From: Leptofilum sp965223525
GTDB lineage: Bacteria > Chloroflexota > Anaerolineae > Promineifilales > Promineifilaceae
Length of the DNA: 64,000 bases
Direction: 5' to 3'
Assembly (NCBI RefSeq): GCF_965223525.1
Contig: NZ_CBDCWX010000004.1
Location: forward strand, 682,001-746,000
The notes under the pieces are model-generated. The model worked only from the letters and a program-made list of their open reading frames with translations. It was not told the origin of the DNA and did no database searches. Made by a program: the position numbers and the translations under genes. This document shows positions 8,250 to 16,756 of the stretch, one piece after another (position 1 is the stretch's first letter; every line of letters starts with the position of its first letter).

Positions 8250-9474
8250 GAATACGGCCGTTTTTAACTTCCATGCGTGTTGCCGTTTGCAAAAACGTGT
8301 CAGAAAACATGCCAGGGTCTGTGGCTGTTAAGATAGCTTGTGTGGTGCTGGTGACGGCGTTGAGCAAAGCTGCACGTCGCTGTTCATCCAATTCTGCCAC
8401 TACTTCATCCAACAGCAAAATAGGGCGTTCACCAGTTGCTGTCTCCATCCAGTTGATCTCGCCCATCTTTAGTGCCAGAATCGCAGTGCGCTGCTGTCCA
8501 CGAGAGCCAAAACTGCCCAGAGAACGGCCGTTTAATTGAAAAGTCCAGTCGTCACGGTGAGGGCCAATTGTTGTGGCCCCACGCGCAATATCAGTTGCTA
8601 AAGAATCTGCGAGTAGTTTACCAAAACGTTCTGAAACTAATTCTGACTGTCCCTGATGGTTTTCAAGCCAATCAGCCAGCTCCGTGGTGCTTTGCTCCTC
8701 GTATGGCGACACCTTTGATCGGCTACTGTTCAATCGTGGTAGATAAAGCAGTTTGATAGATTCTTTACCTGCTGTCAATGATTCATAATGTATTTGCTGT
8801 GTTTGTTGGCTGATGTTTGCTAAAAATTTGGCGCGTCGCAGAAAAATAAGACTGCCTAGCTCAACCAGCTTCTCCGTGTAAATCGGTAGCACGTCCCGCA
8901 CCGGTTGGCCCTCTGCCAATTGGCGCAGCGTGGCATTACGCTGCTCTAAAACCTTGTTGTAGTTGGAGAGTGTGCGGCAATAAACCGGATCAATTTGGCA
9001 TAGGGTGATATTCATGTAGCGGCGACGGTTCGCCGGGGAACCAGTAAGTAACTGCACATCTTCTGGCAAAAAGAGCACCACCCGCATCATGCCCAGCAAA
9101 TCCATTAGGCGCACTTTGCGTCGGTCTATAAGTGCTTGCCGCCGAAAACTGAAGTTTCTTGTGCGAGAACGGGCTATCTTCTGCTCCTGAATGAGCCGCA
9201 TTTCCAGGGAAATGGTTTGTTTAGACGTAGCGACAGTGGCGTTTAATCGGCCCACAATCAAGGGCTCCTCAGCTTGGGTGGCATTCCAGTTCAGCAGTTG
9301 GGCATCGTTGTCGGCATGCGGGGAGCGCGTCGTAGCCAAATAGTAGATTGCTTCAAGTAGGTTGGTTTTGCCCTGGGCATTGTTGCCATATAGCAAAATG
9401 GGTCCCTGGGGTAAGGTGAGTTCCAGACGGCCGTAATTTCTAAAATTCGTTAGGGATAGGTGGGTGATGTGCAT
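8230..9474 (-). CDS. recF: DNA replication and repair protein RecF
   Basis: 414 aa. N-terminal MHITHLSLTNFRNYGRLEL and Walker A LLYGNNAQGKTNLLEAIY are typical RecF; the ABC-type signature is SFGSRGQQRTAILALKM and Walker B is PILLLDEVVAELDE. RecF loads RecA at gaps through RecFOR. About 30-50 residues longer than E. coli RecF, with extra length in the middle (~210-290). The C-terminal codons overlap the repeat at 8158-8249, which may have slightly altered the end of the protein. Divergent from the SppA-like gene. Confidence 0.93.
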   Translation of the reverse strand: MHITHLSLTNFRNYGRLELTLPQGPILLYGNNAQGKTNLLEAIYYLATTRSPHADNDAQLLNWNATQAEEPLIVGRLNATVATSKQTISLEMRLIQEQKIARSRTRNFSFRRQALIDRRKVRLMDLLGMMRVVLFLPEDVQLLTGSPANRRRYMNITLCQIDPVYCRTLSNYNKVLEQRNATLRQLAEGQPVRDVLPIYTEKLVELGSLIFLRRAKFLANISQQTQQIHYESLTAGKESIKLLYLPRLNSSRSKVSPYEEQSTTELADWLENHQGQSELVSERFGKLLADSLATDIARGATTIGPHRDDWTFQLNGRSLGSFGSRGQQRTAILALKMGEINWMETATGERPILLLDEVVAELDEQRRAALLNAVTSTTQAILTATDPGMFSDTFLQTATRMEVKNGRIQIAVQE

Positions 9475-9560
9475 GGGCGTTTGCTGTGGTCTCTAAGCCC
9501 AGACAGGTTACAAAAAACTTTCCCGTTTTTACACAGATTTACCTGGGCGGTCAACCAAAA

Positions 9561-9588
9561 TTGTAGATTGAGAGGATTTTAACATAAT
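9561..9588 (+). promoter_or_regulatory. Possible sigma70-type promoter in the recF/sppA spacer
   Basis: The 303-bp spacer 9475-9777 holds no convincing gene; a 62-codon frame in it lacks any signal. TTGTAG (9561-9566) and CATAAT (9583-9588) are 16 bp apart and oriented toward the SppA-like gene, about 190 nt upstream of its ATG. This rests on consensus matching only. Confidence 0.3.
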
Positions 9589-9777
9589 GGCTGGACAACG
9601 CATAACGGCCCATGAGAGATGCAGAAATATCCCTTGTTGCCATCATGATCTCAACATGTTATCCTTTTGCAATGTGTCATTTGTGGTCGGTCCCTGGTTG
9701 AAAGATGAAATTGAAGAGTGCCGTATCCGGCAACAAATGATCAAAACCGTTTTACGTGTCAACAAAAGGAGCTAAGT

Positions 9778-10656
9778 ATGGTGCAAAATGACGGCAACGG
9801 CCGTTCCCCACTCCGGTATATTCTCCTCTTTTTAGTTGTTGTTGTGGTTCCCCTAGCCATTGGCCTGTTTATGGCCCCACGACTCCTTCCCAAACCCCAA
9901 ATTGGCGTTATTCGCCTCAATTATGACATCTCCAACTTTACGGCTTTTGAGTTTCGTGAGCAGCTTCTGTTTGCCCGGAACGATCCTGCCATCAAGGCTG
10001 TGGTGATTGTCATCAACAGTCCTGGTGGCACGGCTTCTGATAGTGAAGATTTGTACATGGATGTATTGGCAGCGCGACAGGATTTACCGGTTGTGTCTAC
10101 CGTAGACTTTTTGGCTGCCAGCGGCGCTTACTACATCGCGGCTGCCACGGACGCCATTTACGCCAAGCCCGGCTCGGCCATCGGCAGCATTGGTGTCATT
10201 AGCTCCCTGCCAGATACACCATTTATTGAAGAAGAAGTGCTAACCACCGGCCCGTATAAATCGTTTGGCGGTACGCGGGATGGCTTTGTGCGGCGTGCTG
10301 AAACGCTCAAGTTTGCTTTTTTGCAAGCAGTGGCCAACGGCCGTGGTGACCAATTAAATGCTGACCTCGATTTGCTTTCTCGCGCCGAAATATTCGACGG
10401 CGTGCGGGCGTTGGAATTAGGTCTTATTGATGGCATCATCTCTACTAGCGAAGCGTTTGACGCAGCTGCTGAACTTGCAGGCCTTCGCAATTACGAGGTG
10501 GTAGAACTCTACCCACTGACGTTTGGCCAAAATGGGTCGGTGGCGTTTGGTACCTACCAGGTTCCCGCCATTGACCAGGAAAAGCTGTGGGCAACCCCGG
10601 CAGATTTGCCGCCCGGTTTGTACTATCGCTACATTGAATTGCCCGCCAACCAATAG
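9778..10656 (+). CDS. sppA: Signal peptide peptidase SppA-like membrane serine protease (S49)
   Basis: 292 aa. ATG 9778 follows an AAAGGAG; an in-frame upstream start at 9718 is rejected because it would bury this ribosome site. One N-terminal membrane segment (YILLFLVVVVVPLAIGLFM) is followed by the S49 fold: VIVINSPGGTASDSEDL, the catalytic serine in LAASGAYYIAAA, GSAIGSIGVI, and the probable catalytic lysine in TGPYKSFGG. Short SppA forms degrade leftover signal peptides in the membrane. It is followed by a large acidic protein gene on the same strand. Confidence 0.88.
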   Translation: MVQNDGNGRSPLRYILLFLVVVVVPLAIGLFMAPRLLPKPQIGVIRLNYDISNFTAFEFREQLLFARNDPAIKAVVIVINSPGGTASDSEDLYMDVLAARQDLPVVSTVDFLAASGAYYIAAATDAIYAKPGSAIGSIGVISSLPDTPFIEEEVLTTGPYKSFGGTRDGFVRRAETLKFAFLQAVANGRGDQLNADLDLLSRAEIFDGVRALELGLIDGIISTSEAFDAAAELAGLRNYEVVELYPLTFGQNGSVAFGTYQVPAIDQEKLWATPADLPPGLYYRYIELPANQ

Positions 10657-10728
10657 AAGCAATTGAGTAATTTGGAAATTTTCAGTTCAATTTCTTGATT
10701 ACCCAATATCGTTCATTAGGATTTGATT

Positions 10729-13485
10729 ATGCGCCGAGGATTAATTTTTCTACTCGTTTTTCTTTTATTGCTCATTGCGCCAACGGCCGTTCGTTACCTG
10801 CAACATTACCGACTGGGCGGTGGGGACCGCACCGAACCGCCCACCTACGACGTAGCTTCGGTGGTAGAAAGCGTGCCAACTCCAGCCGCCGCCGCCTTCG
10901 TAGACGCCCCCGAAGCGTTTGGCGGGGTCGTATTGCTCGATCAGGCACATGATAATGCGTTTACGCTGGATGAAATTGGTTATTTAGACGGCCGTTTAGC
11001 AGCGCGTAGTGTCGAGATGATTAGCTACACCGGGGGCGACCTTTCTACCGCTCTGCGCGGTGTCAACGCCTTTGTCGTGATCACGCCGCTGGTCGCTTAC
11101 ACGCCCGATGAGATTCAGGCCGTAGAGAATTTTGTGCAGCGCGGCGGCCGTTTGCTCATGATGGGCGACCCCACTCGCTACAACATCATTGTTGAAGAAG
11201 ATTTGTTCAGCTTCAATGTGTTTGTAGAAACCGACAAAATCCCGCTCAACAGCTTGGCCAACAGCTTCGACCTTATTTTCAATGGCGACTACCTCTACAA
11301 CACCATCGAAAACGAAGGCAATTTCCGCAATATTATTTTGAATGACGTTGGCTTTGCTTCTGGGCCACTCACGGCCGATTTAGAACAAGTGGCGCTCTAC
11401 GGCGCACACTCTATTCAAGTAGGCGCAGGCGCAGAGTCGCTCATGGCTGGCGACGACAACACCTGGTCTTCCGCCACAGACCGCCCCGGTGGTCTGACAC
11501 TGGCCGCAACCGCTGCCGATGGCAACGTCCTGGCCATCGGCGACATCCAATTCATGATGGAGCCATACTTCACCGTGCTAGACAACGCCCGCTTCATTGC
11601 CCAAATTGCTGACTTTTTAGGTGAGCCTATCCGTCGGGATTACACCGTTGCCGACTTCCCCTACTTTTTTGACGACGAAATTGACCTGATTTACGCCGGA
11701 ACGCCAGAATTGGGGCCAGACGCCTTCGATGAAATCATCACGCTGCAAGACAGCCTGCGCGCTGCCGAAATTGAGTTAACGCTGGCCACCCCCGATACCC
11801 AAAGCGGAGATGCCATCTACCTGGGACTGTACAACCAGGCAGAAGATGTAGCCGAAATGCTGGCCGATGCTGGCATCACCCTCACCATCGATCCGGAAAT
11901 CCTGACTGAAGACGAAATAGCTGCACTGGAAGCGGAAGAAGCTGACGAGGACGAGGTGGATGAGGATGCCGATTCAGAAGAGGTTGATTCAGAAGCAACC
12001 GAAGATGCTGAGGCTGAAGATGAGGAAGATCCGGACGGAGAAGATGCTGAAGAAGAAGTATTTGACCGGCTCATCCAATCTGAACTAGGTAATGTGCAAA
12101 TGTCTGGCACGGCTTTGATCTTGCTGGATGAAAGCGGCGGTGAGCGTCGTCTGGTGGTGCTGGCAGCTAGCAAAGAGGGGCTAGAAAGCACCGTAACCCG
12201 CCTTTTGGACCTCATCCCCCGTAACGCCAGCTACGCCCTGGCAGACTGCTTGCTGCAAGATAACCTTGCTCTTTGCCCTACCAACATGGCTGGTGAAGAG
12301 GTAGAAGCAGAACTACTTACCGGCGGTGAGCTGGAACCTGAAGAGGAAGCAGAAGAAGAGAGCGAGGATGAGGATACGGCCGTTGACACCGAAGAAGACC
12401 CTACTGAAGAGCCAGACGACGAAGATGAAATTGAAGAACCAGAGCCCACGGAAATTGATGCCCTAGACCAGGGTAATATTGGTCTGGATGAGACGGTTGA
12501 AGGGGAGCTTGGGGTTGGCGAACAGTTTAGATGGACTTTCCAAGACGGCCCTGCCGTTATAGACATTATTGTCGCAAGCGGCGATGATTTGGACGCCGTG
12601 ATAGAGGTGTACGACGCCGACAACATCTTCCTGGCTGCGGCCGATTCTGGCTTTGTTGGCGAAGACGAAGCAATTATCGGCCTTGAGATTCCCGATGATG
12701 CCCCTTACACCATTATTGTAAGTGACTACTTTGAGGATGGCGGCTCGTTCGTGCTTTCTGTGCTGGATACGGGCGAAGTTCCCGTAGATGATGGCGATTC
12801 TGACGAAGATGAAAGTGAAGACGAAGGCGACAGTGGCGAAGAAAGCAGCGGTGATAGTGGCACCATCTTTCTGTTTGTGGATGATGACGGCACTCCCATT
12901 GGCTCTGGCTTTACCAGCCAGACCGAGCTAGAAACGCTGCTATCTGAAAATTTCACTGTAGAAACCTGGATTTCGTCTGAAGACGGCCCACTCACCATTG
13001 ATCTGCTTGAAGATATAGATTTGCTAATTTGGGATTCTGGAGATTACCTGGACCCTGAAGGCTTTTTTGGGGAAGATACCTTTGTTATCTTTGAATATCT
13101 GGATACAGGTGGCCCAATCTTCATTACTGGCTCATCCCCCACCATTATGGGCGATCTTGGTTTGTCAAATCTCAGCGATCTGGAATTTGCTGGCGAAGAT
13201 GAGGTGCTGCTGGCCGGGTTTGCAGCGGGAGATACTATTACGCTAGATATGACCTACGAAGTGATATTTGCCGACTTTTTTCTGGAGGATTTGGAGTCCG
13301 GCTCTGTCGCCTTTTTGTTGCGCGGCGCAAATAGTGATGACGCCGGCAATCTGGTTGGTTTAGCCACCATAGATGATTTAGCTGATGATCAGCAATCTAT
13401 GTTTTTGCTGATGCCCTTTGCTGTGTTGCCAGCAGATGTGCAAGGGCAGCTACTAGAAAACATCATGGCCTGGTTTGGATTTTAA
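10729..13485 (+). CDS. Large acidic secreted or membrane-anchored protein with DUF4350-like and PPC-like regions
   Basis: 918 aa starting at ATG 10729 (a TTG six bases earlier is not preferred). One N-terminal membrane helix (GLIFLLVFLLLLIAPTAV). Residues ~65-360 resemble DUF4350-type glutamine-amidotransferase-like folds (VVLLDQAHDN, GVNAFVVITPLVAYTPDEI, FVQRGGRLLMMGDPT). Three Glu/Asp-rich low-complexity linkers follow (~395-440, ~530-580, ~690-715), separating a PPC-like beta domain (~585-685: VEGELGVGEQFRWTF, DDLDAVIEVYDADN) and another Rossmann-like module at the C-terminus. The acidic linkers may bind Ca2+; that is a guess. Function unknown. Confidence 0.7.
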   Translation: MRRGLIFLLVFLLLLIAPTAVRYLQHYRLGGGDRTEPPTYDVASVVESVPTPAAAAFVDAPEAFGGVVLLDQAHDNAFTLDEIGYLDGRLAARSVEMISYTGGDLSTALRGVNAFVVITPLVAYTPDEIQAVENFVQRGGRLLMMGDPTRYNIIVEEDLFSFNVFVETDKIPLNSLANSFDLIFNGDYLYNTIENEGNFRNIILNDVGFASGPLTADLEQVALYGAHSIQVGAGAESLMAGDDNTWSSATDRPGGLTLAATAADGNVLAIGDIQFMMEPYFTVLDNARFIAQIADFLGEPIRRDYTVADFPYFFDDEIDLIYAGTPELGPDAFDEIITLQDSLRAAEIELTLATPDTQSGDAIYLGLYNQAEDVAEMLADAGITLTIDPEILTEDEIAALEAEEADEDEVDEDADSEEVDSEATEDAEAEDEEDPDGEDAEEEVFDRLIQSELGNVQMSGTALILLDESGGERRLVVLAASKEGLESTVTRLLDLIPRNASYALADCLLQDNLALCPTNMAGEEVEAELLTGGELEPEEEAEEESEDEDTAVDTEEDPTEEPDDEDEIEEPEPTEIDALDQGNIGLDETVEGELGVGEQFRWTFQDGPAVIDIIVASGDDLDAVIEVYDADNIFLAAADSGFVGEDEAIIGLEIPDDAPYTIIVSDYFEDGGSFVLSVLDTGEVPVDDGDSDEDESEDEGDSGEESSGDSGTIFLFVDDDGTPIGSGFTSQTELETLLSENFTVETWISSEDGPLTIDLLEDIDLLIWDSGDYLDPEGFFGEDTFVIFEYLDTGGPIFITGSSPTIMGDLGLSNLSDLEFAGEDEVLLAGFAAGDTITLDMTYEVIFADFFLEDLESGSVAFLLRGANSDDAGNLVGLATIDDLADDQQSMFLLMPFAVLPADVQGQLLENIMAWFGF

Positions 13486-13556
13486 GCGTCAGTATCTCTT
13501 TTTGATTACATCAAATTTGGTCGTCCCATTTAATCACGGGCTCTCCCCCGACACTT

Positions 13557-14417
13557 TTAGCGCTCTTGGTATTTTGGCCGTTGCGGTATTTCGCAACTCA
13601 ATTTATTCATCTCTGCAAACCATTCTTCTTCATTTGCAGATTTACGCGCGCGGAAGTTAATCCCTACCGTGCCAAAGTTGGCTGCGCTACTCTCTTGTGG
13701 TGCACCGTTAAATACATCTTCACGCCAGGTAATTTCAAATTCAACAAAACCGGCCATCACAACGGCCATTTGTAACTCTGCTTCCAGCAGAGCGCCGGCA
13801 ATTCACCCAGTCCATAAATCTATGTTCTCTTTGGCACTGGTCGGAACGGGCTTTTCTACTAGGATGTCGCCGATTTGTAAACGGCCGTTTGCCTTTAACA
13901 CCCGTGCCATTTCTTGTAGGGCAGCATTTTTATCTGGCATCAGGTTCAAAACGCCATTAGAGATAATCACATCTGCCCAGCCATCGGAGATGGGCAATGC
14001 TTCACCATACCCTTCACGAAATTCTACATTTTTGAAACCGGCTTCAACGGCCGATGTTTTGGCCTTTTGCAACATGGCAGGCGTCATATCAATACCGACA
14101 ACTTGCCCTGAGTCACCGACCATTTTGGCAGCAATGAAGCTGTCAATACCTGCTCCACAGCCGATATCTATCACCTTTTCACCGGGCTGCAATGCGCCCA
14201 GACTAAACGGATTGCCAGTTCCAGCCATCGAATCAACGACGGATTCCGGGATGCCCATGAACCATTCATCTTGATAGCCTAGCACTTTTGCCAACGGCCG
14301 TCCTGTATGAAAATGAAATCCTTGATCGGGCGCTTCAGCCACAGCTTCATATTCGTGACGAATGGCATCGCGCAATTCATCAATGTTCAAGGCTACTTCT
14401 GGGGTTTTTGTACTCAT
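13557..14417 (-). CDS. ArsM-like SAM-dependent methyltransferase, predicted selenoprotein (TGA codon 205)
   Basis: Read with TGA 13803-13805 as selenocysteine, this is a 286-aa protein of normal length for the family; read conventionally it stops after 204 aa. The N-terminal part has family segment FHFHTGRPLAKVLGY, SAM motif I VIDIGCGAGIDSF (82-94), and NGVLNLMPDK. Around the TGA the frame reads NIDLWTG-U-IAGALLEAEL, then ITWREDVFNGAPQ and NFGTVGINFRA, all in one frame with no other stop until TAA 13557-13559. From memory of the ArsM family this position is a conserved Cys in W(S/T)GCI(S/A)GAL that handles the metalloid. A SECIS-like hairpin follows the TGA. Start ATG 14417 overlaps the upstream stop as ATGA. 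Substrate (arsenic, selenium or other) not shown. Confidence 0.8.
13776..13805 (-). promoter_or_regulatory. Predicted bacterial SECIS element with its UGA (methyltransferase)
   Basis: On the transcript, UGA (13805-13803) is followed by a 9-nt spacer, then a 7-bp stem: a G-U closing pair plus CUCUGC/GCAGAG at 13781-13776 and 13792-13787. The loop is UGGAA (13786-13782). The first loop G is 18 nt after UGA, inside the 16-37 nt window of the bacterial SECIS consensus. The element at 19644-19674 has the same spacer, stem length, loop length and loop-G position. Confidence 0.75.
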
Positions 14418-14635
14418 GCGATTGCCCCAACTACTTGGCGGTTTTGTGTTGCTTGTAAAAACCAACGAGGGGCACGCGATTTTATGCGGCCGTTTTTATC
14501 AGTCATTGGTTTGCGCTGCACACCTTGGTACAGGCAGGCATCATATTTAATCATGCTGTGACCGTGGCAATTCGCTTCAGCTTCATTCGCGTGAAAACAG
14601 GTTGGACAAATATAAAATGTACAGTTTGTATTCAT
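14414..14635 (-). CDS. Small Cys/His-rich protein, translationally coupled to the methyltransferase
   Basis: 73 aa. The N-terminal half is CTFYICPTCFHANEAEANC followed by HGHSM, with further Cys at ACLYQGV, a probable zinc- or metalloid-binding knuckle. RBS AGAGGTG lies 7 nt before the ATG at 14635. Its TGA overlaps the ATG of the selenomethyltransferase in ATGA, so the two should be made together. I do not recognise a named family. Plausible roles are metal(loid) delivery or partnering with the methyltransferase; both are inferred from context. The C-terminal half (NGRIKSRAPRWFLQATQ) is basic. Confidence 0.7.
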   Translation of the reverse strand: MNTNCTFYICPTCFHANEAEANCHGHSMIKYDACLYQGVQRKPMTDKNGRIKSRAPRWFLQATQNRQVVGAIA

Positions 14636-14703
14636 GATTGTTCACCTCTGACGCTTACTATACAGAACCGATCTCCCAAAAATCTTACCTGAACAAAAAA
14701 GAG

Positions 14704-14728
14704 CCTGACGAACTTCAAGCTCGTCAGG
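14704..14728. terminator. Hairpin with flanking A/T tracts, possible bidirectional terminator
   Basis: CCTGACGA (14704-14711) / TCGTCAGG (14721-14728) perfect 8-bp stem, 9-nt loop, TTTTT after it on the plus strand and an A-run before it (T-run on the minus strand). It lies between the oxidoreductase gene and the Cys-rich gene, so it may end the upstream minus-strand transcript. Confidence 0.55.
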
Positions 14729-14748
14729 TTTTTCCAGAGGAAATTGCT

Positions 14749-14857
14749 GTAAAAACCAAAAAAAATTTTGTATTAGCACAGCCTCGCAATTGGTTTTTAC
14801 TTGAGTAAATCACATTTTCGCGGCTCGATTTTCATCAAAATACTTTTTGTGATTTAC
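14749..14857 (-). repeat. Two-hairpin dispersed repeat, copy 1 (second copy at 37658)
   Basis: Read on the minus strand: stem GTAAATCAC/GTGATTTAC (14857-14849 with 14813-14805), a TCAA bridge, then stem GTAAAAACCAA/TTGGTTTTTAC (14800-14790 with 14759-14749). Copy 2 on the plus strand at 37658-37768 has the same two stems in the same order and a TCAG bridge, with compensating stem changes. It lies just downstream of the oxidoreductase stop. Confidence 0.75.
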
Positions 14858-14865
14858 AACAAAGC

Positions 14866-16353
14866 TTAGACCATTTCTGCATCCTCCACGATCCCAGCTT
14901 TGTCGAGATCTTCAAAGCCCTGGTACGAGGGATCCAGGACTGTTGCTAGGCCACGGCCGTAGGCTCCAACCGCTTCGCCGACACCTCCGTAGAAGGTTGG
15001 AAAAGCGTAAATCATGCTGCGTAGATCTGCTAGCTTGACCTTTGCATGAATAGCGAGCGTGAGCAAGCCAATTATCTCACCACCGCTGGGCCCAACGGCC
15101 GTAGCCCCAATCAGGACACCCGTTTTGCGGTCAGCGATCAACTTAAAGAGACCTCCCCCGGATGCATGGAGCCAACCCCGAAAGGTCGCTGGCAGTTGCT
15201 TGACCGCAACGATGATGTCGCGGCCCGCCGCCTCCGCCTCTGCCTCTGTGAGGCCAACGCTGCCTACCTCCGGTTCGGTAAAAGTAACCCTCGGTACAGC
15301 ATCGTACCGCGCTGGTGGACGATCAAGCCCCAGAATATCTGCAGCGATGATGGCTGATTGATAGAGAGCGACATGGGTGAACATGCCCTGACCCGTAATA
15401 TCTCCCATTGCCCAGAGGCCATCATCAGCCCGCATCCTCTCATCTACTTGGATAAAAGGAGACTGATTGTTCAAACCTGCAGACTCCAGACCCAGACCCG
15501 TTAAATTTGCCTTGCGGCCTGTCGCCACAAGAAGACGCTCACCACTAAGTTCCACGCCTCCCGCCAGGGACACAATGACTGACCCATCAACTGAGCGAAC
15601 GCCTTCAACGGCCGTGCCAGTATGGATTTGAATTCCTTCCGCAGCGAAGACCGATTCAATTGCCATCGAGGCTTCAGGTTCTTCAGCAGGCAACAATCTT
15701 TCACCAGCTTCAACTATTGTGACTTCAACGCCAAACCGAGCCAGTACTTGACCTAATTCACTGCCAATAGCCCCGCCACCCAGCAGAATGATTGATTTAG
15801 GCAGCGTTTCGGCCTGAATCAACTCCCTAGTCGTCCAAAAATCTACGTCTGAAAGACCAGGAATATTGGGAACGGCCGTTCTCGACCCGGTGGCAATAAC
15901 GACACCGCGACGAGCTGTAAAACTCTGGTTGCCCACCGTCACAGTGCGCGGCCCGGTCAACTTGCCACGACCTTTCACTAAAGTGCCGCCACGGCTTTCA
16001 AAGCGTGCCACTGCGGCAGAATCATCCCATCCGCCAGTTGCTTCGGCACGAATTCGGGCGGCTACCAAGCGCCAGTCTGGCGTGACTTCAACCTCACCAG
16101 CGATACCGTCAATCCGACGCGCCTCTTGAAGTAGGCCAGCGGCTCGAATCATCATCTTCGAGGGCAGACATCCCCAATAGGGGCAAACGCCACCTACCAG
16201 AGCCGCCTCAACACCAACAACATCAAGTCCAGCACCCAAGAGTCTTAGGGAGAGGTCTTCTCCACTTGTGCCCACACCAAGTACAATTACATCAACCTCA
16301 CGGTGATTCAAGCTGGTGTTATTACCATTCGATTTTTTATCATTTTTGTACAT
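14866..16353 (-). CDS. Pyridine nucleotide-disulfide oxidoreductase (lipoamide dehydrogenase / mercuric reductase family)
   Basis: 495 aa. FAD site VIVLGVGTSGEDLSLRLL at ~24-41 and redox-active disulfide GGVCPYWGCLPSK at ~54-66, in the class-I PNDR position. NAD(P)H site ILLGGGAIGSELGQVLARF at ~190, second FAD motif WAMGDITGQG, and a C-terminal dimerisation domain ending in AFPTFYGGVGEA. It lacks the C-terminal vicinal Cys pair of MerA, so it is not a true mercuric reductase. It probably reduces a disulfide, selenenylsulfide or low-molecular-weight thiol carrier. Its place between rhodanese and methyltransferase genes suggests it supplies reducing power to this cluster. Confidence 0.85.
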   Translation of the reverse strand: MYKNDKKSNGNNTSLNHREVDVIVLGVGTSGEDLSLRLLGAGLDVVGVEAALVGGVCPYWGCLPSKMMIRAAGLLQEARRIDGIAGEVEVTPDWRLVAARIRAEATGGWDDSAAVARFESRGGTLVKGRGKLTGPRTVTVGNQSFTARRGVVIATGSRTAVPNIPGLSDVDFWTTRELIQAETLPKSIILLGGGAIGSELGQVLARFGVEVTIVEAGERLLPAEEPEASMAIESVFAAEGIQIHTGTAVEGVRSVDGSVIVSLAGGVELSGERLLVATGRKANLTGLGLESAGLNNQSPFIQVDERMRADDGLWAMGDITGQGMFTHVALYQSAIIAADILGLDRPPARYDAVPRVTFTEPEVGSVGLTEAEAEAAGRDIIVAVKQLPATFRGWLHASGGGLFKLIADRKTGVLIGATAVGPSGGEIIGLLTLAIHAKVKLADLRSMIYAFPTFYGGVGEAVGAYGRGLATVLDPSYQGFEDLDKAGIVEDAEMV

Positions 16354-16421
16354 TGTTCATTCCTTTTAATGTGATGAGTAGACATACTGGAATTTCCAGC
16401 ATATCGTCATAATTGATTTAC

Positions 16422-16745
16422 TTAATTCGCCATGCTTCCCGCCAGCTCGTAGCCAGCCTCTTGCCATGCTGCCAAACCACCTGCATAGCGGTAAAGATTT
16501 TGGTAGCCCAACTTAGAAAGCATCATATAAGCATTGAAACTGGAAGGGCAGGCCGGGTTGGAGCAGTAAACGACAATTTCATCATCGGGTGAGAGATTCG
16601 CCACAGTTTCAGGGATGTTCTCAAGATGTTGTGAACCTGGAATGTGACTTTGCTCAAAATATTGTCGCTCCAACGTCATAAACAGTTTGAAGTTGTCTCC
16701 ACGATCTAATTTTTCTTTTAGGTCTTCTAGGCTAATAATTCTCAT
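16422..16745 (-). CDS. Single-domain rhodanese-like sulfurtransferase
   Basis: 107 aa, one rhodanese domain. The active-site loop is VVYCSNPACPSS with the catalytic Cys in CSNPAC; family residues include SHIPGSQHL near the N-terminus and YAGGLAAWQEAGYEL at the C-terminus. It moves sulfane sulfur (possibly selenium) as a persulfide to acceptors. RBS AGAGGA precedes ATG 16745. It starts 11 nt after the FAD oxidoreductase stop, so the two form one operon. Rhodanese-like proteins are one of the families in which selenocysteine forms have been reported, but here the active site is encoded as Cys. Confidence 0.88.
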   Translation of the reverse strand: MRIISLEDLKEKLDRGDNFKLFMTLERQYFEQSHIPGSQHLENIPETVANLSPDDEIVVYCSNPACPSSFNAYMMLSKLGYQNLYRYAGGLAAWQEAGYELAGSMAN

Positions 16746-16756
16746 TTTTGTATCCT

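Noticed and set aside
9587..9775. 62-codon frame upstream of the SppA-like gene
   Set aside because: No RBS, no recognisable domain, lies in a leader region.
11817..12998. Ser-rich minus-strand frames (132, 131 and 90 codons)
   Set aside because: Antisense of the Glu/Asp-rich linkers of the acidic protein; the serine richness is a reading artefact of GAA/GAT/GAG repeats.
13669..14274. 201-codon frame on the plus strand over the methyltransferase
   Set aside because: It is the antisense of a well-supported methyltransferase gene and shows no domain.
13803..14417. Methyltransferase as a pseudogene truncated at TGA
   Set aside because: The downstream frame is fully conserved-looking and open, the TGA is at the expected Cys, and a SECIS-like hairpin follows. 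A nonsense mutation remains possible but less likely.
14866..16353. Mercuric reductase (merA)
   Set aside because: Has the GGVC...GC disulfide but no N-terminal HMA domain and no C-terminal Cys pair, so only the wider family is called.
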